Shown here piece by piece: positions 24,404 through 34,354 of a stretch of 64,000 nucleotides of DNA. Under the pieces are notes generated by a model, which saw only the letters and a program-made list of their open reading frames with translations, was not told the DNA's origin and made no database searches. Location: NCBI RefSeq assembly GCF_000224145.3, contig NC_020171.2, forward strand, positions 1,371,008 to 1,435,007, read 5' to 3'. Source of the stretch: Ciona intestinalis (taxonomy: Eukaryota; Chordata; Ascidiacea; Phlebobranchia; Cionidae). The stretch's first letter is position 1. Each line of letters begins with the position of its first letter. Made by a program: the position numbers and the translations under genes.

Positions 24404-25876
24404 ATGCTGATAAATATAGCCAATGCTGCTTTCAGGACCCAAATTCAAAGAAACTTTTTAAAAACTCTCTCTTTTAAAAGATACAAGAGCATTTCTCCTT
24501 CAATTGACAAATTGCATTCGGAACTTTCTGCCATTGTCGGTAAAAAAAACGCTGTGTCATCTCTCGCTGCCAGGGAGCATCATAATCATGATGAGTCCCA
24601 CCATACTGGAGGTAGCCCTGCCATTGTAGTGTGGCCAAACTCTGTCCAGGAGGTGTCAGAAGTGGCTAGAGCATGTTATCTAAATAGTGTACCTATGATA
24701 CCATTCGGAACAGGCACTGGTTTAGAAGGTGGGGTTATACCAAAAACTGAATCAGTTACTGTGAACCTAACGAACATGGACGCCATTTCTGATCTCAATA
24801 TCGAAGATTTTGATGTACGAGTGCAGCCAGGCGTGACAAGAAAAGCACTGAACCGTGAAATACGTAACACGGGGCTTTGGTTCCCTGTTGACCCTGGCGC
24901 AGATGCTTCAATCTGTGGTATGGTCGCTACTGGTGCTTCAGGTACAAATGCAGTCCGTTATGGTACGATTAAGCATAACGTACTTAACTTAGAAGTTGTA
25001 CTCGCTGATGGGACAATTTTAAACACAGGCGGCTCCAAAAGACGCTGTAGAAAAAGTTCGGCAGGGTATAATTTAACAGAGTTATTTATTGGGTCTGAAG
25101 GTACATTAGGTTTTATAACTTCAGCTACTGTTAGATTACATGGGATGCCGGAATCTACTTTATCAGCAGTTTGTTCTTTTCCTTCTGTACAAGATGCAGT
25201 TAACACATCTATTCAAGTGCTGCAATATTCAATTCCAATAGCGAGAATTGAGTTTCTAGACAACGTAGCTATCAAAGCTGTCAACAACTTCAGTAAACTG
25301 GAAAATAAAATAGCGCCGACACTTTTTTTGGAGTTCCATGGTTCTGAGGCTGGGGCAAAAGAACAGGTAAATCAGGTTGCTGAAATTGCTGCTGCGAATG
25401 GTGGCACTCAATTTAAATGGGCTGAAACAGTAGAAGAAAGAAGCAAACTATGGCAGGCAAGACATGATACATTTTATGCATTATTGGCACTAAAGCCTGG
25501 TAATAAAGGTTATAGTACAGACGTTTGCGTGCCAATTTCACAGCTACCTGCTGCTATAGAGCATTCTCTTAGCATAGTTGAGAAGTATGGTATTTTATGT
25601 GGTATAGCCGGCCATGTGGGGGACGGAAATTATCACTGTCTTTTGATGTTGGATTCTGACAACGAAAGCGAAGTTTTGAGAGCAAAAATGGCCGCTGAGG
25701 AAATTGGAAGAAAGGCTATTTTTCTAGGAGGGAGTTGTACAGGGGAGCATGGCATTGGGATCGGGAAAAGGGAGTTATTAAAAGAGGAAGTGGGATTGGA
25801 GACGTTGAATGTCATGAAGGGGATCAAAAATGTCCTCGACCCCAGAAACCTTATGAATCCATTTAAAGTTATTTAA
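24404..25876 (+). CDS. LDHD: Mitochondrial D-lactate dehydrogenase (FAD)
   Basis: A single exon of about 490 residues. The first about 30 residues are basic and hydrophobic with no acids (AAFRTQIQRNFLKTLSFKR), a mitochondrial presequence. A PCMH/FAD-binding domain follows (VVWPNSVQEVSEVARAC, PFGTGTGLEGGVIP, DPGADASICGMVATGASGTN, GSEGTLGFIT). The C-terminal FAD-oxidase half has GIAGHVGDGNYH and GSCTGEHGIGIGKR, which hold the conserved His and flavin-site residues. The enzyme oxidises D-lactate and related D-2-hydroxyacids and passes electrons to cytochrome c. The open frame extends upstream without an ATG across an acceptor-like ttttacag at 24369-24376; the first in-frame ATG is 24404. It is the only intronless enzyme gene in a window of many-exon genes, and lies 480 bases behind FIBP on the same strand. 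Confidence 0.96.
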   Translation: MLINIANAAFRTQIQRNFLKTLSFKRYKSISPSIDKLHSELSAIVGKKNAVSSLAAREHHNHDESHHTGGSPAIVVWPNSVQEVSEVARACYLNSVPMIPFGTGTGLEGGVIPKTESVTVNLTNMDAISDLNIEDFDVRVQPGVTRKALNREIRNTGLWFPVDPGADASICGMVATGASGTNAVRYGTIKHNVLNLEVVLADGTILNTGGSKRRCRKSSAGYNLTELFIGSEGTLGFITSATVRLHGMPESTLSAVCSFPSVQDAVNTSIQVLQYSIPIARIEFLDNVAIKAVNNFSKLENKIAPTLFLEFHGSEAGAKEQVNQVAEIAAANGGTQFKWAETVEERSKLWQARHDTFYALLALKPGNKGYSTDVCVPISQLPAAIEHSLSIVEKYGILCGIAGHVGDGNYHCLLMLDSDNESEVLRAKMAAEEIGRKAIFLGGSCTGEHGIGIGKRELLKEEVGLETLNVMKGIKNVLDPRNLMNPFKVI

Positions 25877-26618
25877 TTTTCAAAAGTTCAGAAGAAAATT
25901 TAGTGCCAATTTACCATGCTAACAATAAAGGTTTTTATATATGGTTTCAGTGAGTGGGTATTTTAGTATAGTATTATGGCTTGTAAAAATGGTAACTGTG
26001 ACGATGTACTTTTAATTTGAACAAATATATCCATACACCTATGTGTCTAAACTCAAATTTTATGAACTATATAATAATACACTGTACCAACATTAAACAC
26101 TCATATGCAAAATAATCATTAAGATATCTTTATGCTTTTTATGGCTGCCAGAAATTTTTTTAAAGCTTTTAACTGATTATAAGTGCTGGGTGTAAGTTTT
26201 GCTTGTTCATAATGTGTTTCCTTCATTTGTAAAATTTAAAGTTCCTTTTTCACCTATTGAACAAAAACCATCACCATGAAAATGTTAATCACCATATTTG
26301 TTTATTACCCCTTCTCGATAACTGCATTTTGTCAGTGTTAATTTACTCTTAAAAACCTATGTTTTTGTTGAACTTTTTAGTAATTATTTCAAACATTTTA
26401 AGTTTTTATTTAAAATTGAATTTTTTGTTTTTAATATTTTCGTTCACCATAAAATTTGTTGCATCAGTCACAGCATCGCTCTGCTACATAATGTCCATTT
26501 ATGCATGTTTATATATTTCTAATTTATCACTATGCAAACGTTTATTGCAGGCATGGACAGTAATAGATAGAAAACATATTAAATTGAAATTTTGTTGCCT
26601 ATACTTTGCCCAAACAAC
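25877..26618. other. LDHD 3' end and NOX2 upstream region
   Basis: An AATAAA at 25924-25929, 48 bases past the LDHD stop, probably ends that transcript. The rest is AT-rich without exons. An acceptor-like tttattgcag near 26548 precedes the NOX2 ATG by about 70 bases and may be a 5' UTR splice or trans-splice site. Confidence 0.5.
25924..25929 (+). terminator. Polyadenylation signal AATAAA for LDHD
   Basis: AATAAA 48 bases after the LDHD stop codon, followed by a T-rich stretch. Confidence 0.6.
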
Positions 26619-29600
26619 ATGAATGCAAGATTAAATGGATTTCTGGTGAATGAATTCCCAAAATACATCGTTTTCGTAAGTTTTTTCATGATTTAAATAA
26701 CTGGACAAAAAAAAAAAAAAAAAATGTGTAAAAAAAAGTAAAAAAATGGTAACAATATATGTTTCAGCACCACAGTCTTAAATGTAAACCAACCATTACC
26801 TTGCTGTTAAGTGTCTACAAACAAGTAGAGTCAAAGTATATTGCATTTACCACATAAATAAATAAGGTTCGCTATGTTATATGTGTAACTATATAAGTCA
26901 CAATGTCACCTCAGATTTTGTTAAACATTTAATAAAACTAACAGTGCACAATAGCATTTCAACTTTTTACCCAAACTATGTTTTCCAGTTACTCTGGCTT
27001 GGCCTCAATGGTTTTTTGTTTGGCTACTACTACAATTTCTACAACACGAAAAAGACATTTTTCTACACTCGTGTTTTACTTGGGCCAGCTTTAGCTCTTG
27101 CCAGGCTCCAGCGGCGTGCTTGAACCTCAACTGCTTGCTTGTCTTACTACCAGTCTGTAGGAATCTGCTGTCTCTGTTTAGAAAAGCATGTATGGTGGGT
27201 ATTAGGGTTAACTAGTAGATTATTTGCATAAAAAACTTTAAAAATTTCCCCCCTAAGAAGCAACAAACTTTAAAAAATTGTGCAACTTTTAAAACAAGGG
27301 TGACATAATATGCTCTACAAACCAAAGTATATTAAGTGTCTATACAAACAAGCAGAGCCAAAGTATATGGCTTTCGCCACATTAATCAATGAGGTTCCCT
27401 ATGTTTGATTACTATGAGTATAACTACATTTTGACAAGGTCATTCGAGACTAAAAAATTAAAAATCATAACGTTTATGATTAATAGTTTAAAACTTCCAG
27501 CGTTTCCATTTCAATTTATTATTTTCAGTGTTGCCCACGTCGAATTCGAAGGGTTTTGGATAAAAACATAAAGTTTCACAGAATGTGTGCTTATATGATT
27601 GTCCTCATGACATGTAAGTATATTAACATAACTAAACACTGGGTTTAAGGCTCGGCGCTGCTACCATTGTTCGCATATCTGTCCTTGTATAAGACACCTA
27701 GCAGCAATTGCTTCAACCCAGTAGTCACTATAATGGGTTGTCCAAATTATCAACCATACAAAAAAATCACCCAAAAAGTTACATACATGATAACTCGTAA
27801 GCTTGCACAAATGTTTAAAACTGACTAATAACAACTGTCGTTTCAAGTTACATTCATTCATATATGGACATTTTAAAATCAGCTGAACCATTCCATTTTT
27901 TCTTAGTGATCCATTACTTTGCCCACTGTTTTAATGTGGATTTTTTCACCTCTGCTTATCAATCGAAAATCTTGGCTACGGACACTCCAGCTATTATACA
28001 ACAGAAGAAACTAATAGCAAAGCTAATTCAGATTGGAAATAATGGCAATGAAACATACTTAAATCCCATCAGGAAAAGCGTTGTAAGTTGAGATATATTT
28101 TAACTGTTTTGGCGTGATTTTTGTAGCTTTTTTTGCGAATTTTATTGTAATTTTATCGCAAAAAAGTTAGACACACTTTCTTGTGAAACAAAGCTTTGTT
28201 TACTACCAAATGGGAAGAGAAAATAGAATGAATAGGTGTCCCATCTACCCCACCCTACTATACATCAAAAACAGTAGCCTATCGTAACACAATCTCCCCT
28301 CTCATGATATGCATCACGAATGAAACTCCCAGGATTAGCAAACAATATAACCAACAATCACTAAAATGTCAGATAGTCATGAAAAATGACCCTAATAGTC
28401 ATATCCTGAATGACCAACCACTTCCTGCTTTCCATGTTTACATTACAGCACACCCACACAACTTACACTGTTATATTATAGAAAACCCTTTAGCTTTAGT
28501 TTTCCTGTGGTTCTGTTTAACTATTATTAGTGGTATAAAATAAAACTAATAATAATAACAGTTTTCTTTTTTTCGCACCACAATGATATTGCTGTTAAGT
28601 CCAAGGACGCAAGCACAAAACACTGGGCTAAAGGCAGACTTGTTAACCACTGTGCCATTAGCCAAATGTAAACATTATTTTTTCTTCAGTTTTCAGTTGG
28701 TGCTGTGTTCCTACTAACTGGTGGTTGGACCGGCGTTATTATAACTCTCAGTCTTTTCTTTATGGTTACGTCGTCCCTAGAATTTATTCGGAGATCATAT
28801 TTTGAAGTATTTTGGTTCACACACCACTTGTTTATTGTTTTCTATGGATTTCTTGTCGTGCACGGGATATCGTGAGTACTTATGATCGGGTTTGAAAATT
28901 TAATGAATTTTGTACATTTTTTTCACGAAAATTTAAGTAGAAACATAAGATTCATTTGTAAAATTAAATGAGTGTTCTAAGTTGTGAAGTTTATGTTCAT
29001 GAATCATGTGGTTTTATGAGTACTTAGGATCGTGAAATATAGTTTAGAGTTTTGTGAGGCATGACATGAATTTAAATATTTAATATTGTGTGCTATGTAC
29101 TTTACAATTCAAGAGTTTAATGAGTTAAAGGTTTATATGAATTCCGTAAATATCAAAAAAAATTGCAAAAAAAAAAAACCAAAAATTTTCCCCTATTTCA
29201 ACACAGAATGCAGGTCAGGGGTCAAACCCCCCAAAGTTTAACAGTTCATGACCCCATTCGATGCAGCACCATAGACCCCGCCACATGGTCCCAGAATAAT
29301 TGCCCCACCCCAGTTTTTGCCGGCAGTCCCCCAATGGTAAGCCCCAACTTTAACCCAAGACGTTAATTTTGAATATTTTATAAGATATATAAATGGAACA
29401 CCTTTAGCACATAATATCCAAATATCTTGACTGTTTTTCAACAACTAACAACAGTATATGGGAGTTAAGAGGGTACGGTTTTATAATATCTTAATGGTCT
29501 TTGTTAGCTACCAAATGGGATGTGAAAATAGAATGAAAGGGTGTCCCATCTTTTTCCCACCCCACTATACTAATTCTGCATTAATTTAAAAAAGTCATTG

Positions 29601-32600
29601 CCTCATGTTCACTGCAAAGTTACTTGTGAAAGGTTATATTTAAAAATACATTCAGTAAAAAAAAATGTAGCTTTTTAATAATCATTAAAATGTATGTAAT
29701 TTTCAAACTTCATATACATACTTTATTGTTACCCCAAAAGGCTCAAATCAAGCTTATTTCCTATACCTAATTTACACACAGACATGGAAATGGGTGATAG
29801 CTCCAATGGTATTATACGTAATTGAACGCATAATACGACTTGTACGATTTAACCAGCAAGTAGAAGTTTTAAAGGTTGGTCTAAAATAACTGTGATAACT
29901 ATATTTGTTCTATGTGTTCGAGGTTCCGCAGCGTGGCACGGCATGGGGCCTAGGATTTAGGCCACAATTGACTCATTATCCAATATAACTATATCTGTTT
30001 CTGTGATAACTATATTTGTTTTGCCTAAATGGCCGATTTGTACCCCAAAAACGTAATAATTTCTTGCCTAAAATGGCATCAGGATTTTTTTTGCAAAACA
30101 AATATTATAAAAATGCCTTTTCATTGGATTTTTTTGGTTAAATATTTTATAGCACTTAAGTTTAGTCTAAAATTTATTCACTTTATTGTTTCTTACCAAC
30201 TTTTAATTTACAGGTTATAAAACACCCTTCTCGTGTGCTAGAAATACAAATGAGAAAAAATGGATTTTTTGCAGAAGTTGGCCAGTATGTGTTTATAATG
30301 TGTCCCCAGTTATCTCAACTTGAGTGGCATCCTTTTACTCTTACATCTGTAAGTTCATAAATATGTGTTCTAGTTATATTGATACTGTTAGGCTTATGTG
30401 TCTCTGGGCAAGGCACCTAACGCAAATACTCCAACCTAGTGGTTACTAACATCACCAACAAATATTTGGTGTCTGCTTCTAGCCCAGAGTTTATGGATAC
30501 GAAGCTCGATGCTGCTACAATTGTTGGCGTGTGTATATCCGTGGCAAGACCCTTTGTCCAACCCAGTGGTTACCTATGGGTTGTTCAAATTATCAGAAAA
30601 CAATTTCCAACACATTTACATATGTGATAACTTGTAGGCGGGCACAAGGTGCATAAAACAGAACACCCTTATTAACAAGACTGTCGTTGCCCTACCTCAC
30701 AAGGATAAACAAGTTTTATTCATTCATATCTATATCTATATACATACCAGGTACCACATAGTGGACCACGTAAAGATAAATAAGTTACATTCGTTAATAT
30801 ATAGGTGTATACATAACTAACTATATACCTACCATGTATTGTATATACTATGTGTTATACATACCATGTATTATACAGGCACCAGAAGAAGATTACTTCA
30901 GCATCCATGTACGTATTGTAGGTGATTGGACAACTGGTTTGAGTAAAGTACTTGGAGCTGATGAAGCTGGCAATGAGGTAATGTAAAAAAATATATTAAA
31001 ACGATTATAACAAAAATAATTTGTATTTAAATCTTTTTTTTTTGTTATGGTACAATCTGATTTTTTTTTTTTTTTTAAGCAATAAAAGCTAGAACAGTCT
31101 TTATAACAAGGGTGTTCTTTTCATACATCTCGTGCTCGCTTACGAGTTACCACATTTATGTAACTTTGTGGATGAATGACTAATTTTTGACAGAATAAAC
31201 AATACAAGAAAGCCAAGCTCGAATGAGCTCGGCGTATTAAACTAATTAGCATAATATTATTTTACCATTTTTACTACAATGTGCTCAAAAACACAAAATT
31301 CTGACCCTAGGTTCAGCCCTCATGGAAAATGCCAAGGCTTGCAATAGATGGTCCTTTTGGTACAGCCAGTGAGGATGTATTTAACTATCCTGTTGCTATT
31401 TGTGTGGGTTCTGGTATTGGTGTGACTCCATTTGCATCCCTGCTTAAGTCAGTGTGGTAAGTACTGTGTATTTATGTTGTACCTTATGCTTCTGTCGAGT
31501 TATAACATGGGTGTCTTCTTATACACCAAACACACATGGTGTATTCATACACCTCATGCTCACTGTCAAGTTATAACATGGGTGTCTTCTTATACACCAG
31601 ACACACATGGTGTATGCATACACCTCATGCTCACTGTCAAGTTATAACATGGGTGTCTTCTTATACACCAGACACACATGGTGTATTCATACACCTCATG
31701 CTCACTGTCAAGTTATAACATGGGTGCCTTCTTATACACCAAACACACATGGTTTCCCCCCCCATGCTCACTGTCAAGTTATAACATGGGTGTCTTCTTA
31801 TACACCAGACACACATGGTGTATTCATACACCTCATGCTCACTGTTGTGTTTTAACATGGGTGTCTTCTTATACACCAGACATACATGGCGTATTCATAC
31901 ACCTCAGTCCTAAATTTATTCGACAGCGAGCATGAGGTGAATCAATAACTTAAATTCTCCACTCAGGTATAAAAACTTAAACCCAGAGCACGAAATGGTT
32001 TTGAAAAAAGTTTATTTTTTCTGGATTTGCCCCGAAACTCATGCTTTCGAGTGGTTTGGTGATCTGCTTAAGTACTTGGAGAGACAGCTGACTGAGATTG
32101 GCCGACAGGACTTGATCGAGTATCATATTTACTTGACAAGGGGTTGGGACCATAAGCAGGTTAGTTGTCAGGTTGTCACAGAAATGCTGTAACTCTTACT
32201 GTTAAATTTTGGCAAAAAGTTATATATTTTTGTTGGCGGGGGAAAATTAGCCCATGTCCCAAATTTCAAGGGTATATGTCCCAAATTTTAAATATCTCAC
32301 TTAAGACGTTTCCTTCATAGAATAGTATTTTGTTTCACAATTAAAAAAGTTATAATATTGTATAAAAATTTTAAATTTCTAAATTGACTGGAAAATTACG
32401 GAAACTTTTCAGGCCAAAGCAATCTATGCACATGAAGAAGACACCCATGATGTTATAACTGGACTTGAGCAGAAAACAAACTATGGAAGACCAAACTGGG
32501 ACGAAATATTCAGTAAAACTGCACGTGATTACCCCAATACCCATATTGGGGTATTTTTCTGTGGGGTAGCTGCTCTTTCCGCAAAAGTAAGTGTTTTATG

Positions 32601-32943
32601 GTCATTTTAATACAAAGATATAAATAATTTACAAAGAAAATTGCAAAACATGATTAAAATCTATTTTAAGGTCTCTAAAAATTACACAATTGTAATAGGT
32701 GGAGTAAAAAAATTCTGATTTTATTTTGCAAAGCATGACTAAATCTCAATATACAGTTCCTAGACATTACACAAGTGTAAAAACTCTTATAAAATATAAA
32801 AAAAAAATAAAAAAACTAAAAAAAAAGATAAAAAAATCTTTTATTTAAAATTGTTTAAAAATATCATTTTTTAGCTCCACAAAATGAGCAACAAGCATTC
32901 AGGAGGTGGTGTCTACTTCCATTATAACAAGGAAAACTTCTAA
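26619..32943 (+). CDS. CYBB: NADPH oxidase, NOX2 (gp91phox) type
   Basis: Thirteen exons: 26619-26675, 26989-27194, 27529-27613, 27907-28082, 28690-28871, 29207-29336, 29782-29874, 30214-30348, 30879-30977, about 31312-31456, 31967-32159, 32413-32586, 32875-32943; about 581 residues. The six-helix ferric-reductase core carries the paired haem histidines (KFHRM and HYFAH in helix 3; FTHHLF and VVHG in helix 5). FAD site: HPFTLTSAPEED. NADPH site: [30 protein letters not shown]. The C terminus is FNKENF-like (HYNKENF). RGQT and FAGSPPM are closer to NOX2 than to NOX1/3. It would pass electrons from NADPH across a membrane to O2 to make superoxide, with p22phox and cytosolic partners. Odd: exon 2 is one base short; the conserved frame changes at ALALAR/APAACLN (near 27101). 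An intron holds a large satellite array. Confidence 0.93.
27640..27862 (+). mobile_element. SINE, tail type A
   Basis: A nearly full-length copy in a NOX2 intron: B-box-like gggtttaaggctcggcgctg, then tataagacacctagcagcaa, then aatgggttgtccaaattatc, ending attcattcat. Confidence 0.8.
28190..28262. mobile_element. MITE fragment, right part
   Basis: Only about 70 bp of the right part of the family is present (actaccaaatgggaagag, gtgtcccatctaccccacc), in NOX2 intron 4. Confidence 0.7.
29395..29572. mobile_element. MITE copy lacking the left end
   Basis: The family body from aacacctttagcacataata to the right terminal repeat (tcccaccccactata), in a NOX2 intron. Confidence 0.75.
30485..30730 (+). 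mobile_element. SINE, tail type A
   Basis: A copy in a NOX2 intron with the head (gaagctcgatgctgctaca), the body (cccagtggttacctatgggt), the segment shared with the satellite (gtgcataaaacagaacaccc) and an attcattcat tail. A partial second head lies just upstream, near 30400-30440. Confidence 0.8.
31490..31915 (+). repeat. 71-bp satellite array, about 6 units
   Basis: The clearest array: monomers of about 71 bp with gtgtcttcttatacaccaga, cacacatggtgtattcatac and ttataacatggg at a fixed spacing. One unit is shortened around a C-run near 31755. It lies in the NOX2 intron between the DGPFG exon and the following one. The copies are very similar to each other, so the array is young or homogenised. 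Confidence 0.9.
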
Positions 32944-34354
32944 ACACCCTGCTACATTATCAATTCAAACTGCCGACACTGCAAGGCACAAGTCATACAA
33001 ATTCACAACCATTTTTTGTGGGATAATATTTTACAGATTTAGGTTTTTATCAGTAAAATAGCTTTTCTGTATGCTTTCATACACTACTACCACAAACCTT
33101 TACATTTTAAATCCCAATGCCCAAAATTTTGCCATTCCTTTTGCACTCATGTTTTAAACAATTATAATGAGTTATTGCCTCAAATTTGTAAATTTTGTTG
33201 AAATTATTTCTGTTACATATACAGTATTTTAAATTTACACAAGTGTAAAATTTCAGGGAATTATATTTTACAGTATCTTTTAAATATTTCATGCATTTTT
33301 TTTCACATAGTTTTCTGTTTATATTTCACATGATTTTAATATCATTATCGTTTCATGATGTGCCTTAACTAGAAATATTATAATCAACTTATACTAATTC
33401 TGTGTTTACCCAACAATTTTTTTCCAATTTTTTCACATATTTTTTCATTTGGCAATTACATATTCTTATTATTCTGGTACTTATTGCTAAATTTGTTATG
33501 TTGCCCAAATATTGCCCAAATTTTTACTAAAATTGCATACATTGCGTACTATTATTGCCAGAAAAGTGATTCATGTGTAAAAATCTATAAAATATCTATT
33601 ATTTTTCATACTATGTCAAATTAGGAAGCATTTTTGATGTAATTTTGTCCGAAAAAATGTCCGAAAAAAAATTTTTTTAACTGTTATATACTACTATATT
33701 ATAACAACAACACATTTACATTTTTTTTAATTGCTGAAAAGTGTTTTTTTCATAAAAACGTACTGTCAAAACAGCTTGCCCTATTATGATTATAAGCATT
33801 TCAAACTGTTTTCATTACTATTTACTTGTTTATTTAGTCGTTTATTACCCTACTATACAATAGAGCTCTCTCTTGTATTCAGCTAAATTTTAACGAGTCA
33901 TTGTAAATCATCATGTGACATTTTATGCTGTGTCATCACTTTTATTTTACAACCAATTCAATGCAATAGGTACTCAAAGCTTAGAAATTATGTTTTTTAC
34001 GCTGTTCAAATTTGATTTAAAAAAGTTTCTGTTTTGTAATAGTCCAACTCAGTTGTTTCTGTACGTGTTAATGTGTTATAAATGATCAATTATAGAAAAA
34101 AGTGCATTTTTGTGACAGTAACAGTTTTTCCTTTTTCGTAACTAATTTTCAGTTGTTTTCTTATAACCCATTACGAGTGCAGTGTATTTGCTATATGGTA
34201 TTGCTAAAACTTAATGTAAAAAAGCAGAGGCAAAAATACCTGTACTTAAAATCAGGAATCTATTCTTTACCTCTTAATTTAACTTTACCAGATGCATATG
34301 CACTGTACTATAAAACTTACAACGTGCACTTATACAGGAATAGGTTTTAGAAAA
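32944..34354. other. NOX2 3' end and PRSS16-like upstream region
   Basis: Very AT-rich with A and T runs and no exon or family repeat that I recognise. It separates two genes on the same strand; some of it must be NOX2 3' untranslated sequence and the next promoter. Confidence 0.5.

Noticed and set aside
27020-27123. Reading NOX2 exon 2 as ending at the early stop (truncated protein)
   Set aside because: The next frame continues conserved gp91phox sequence without a missing residue, and all later exons are intact.
31490-31915. Apparent proteins rich in [14 protein letters not shown] repeats
   Set aside because: These frames are translations of the 71-bp satellite. They recur at every array in either orientation and are not genes.
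31490-31915. CRISPR-like array
   Set aside because: The tandem units have no unique spacers; the whole 71-bp unit repeats, and the host is a eukaryote.
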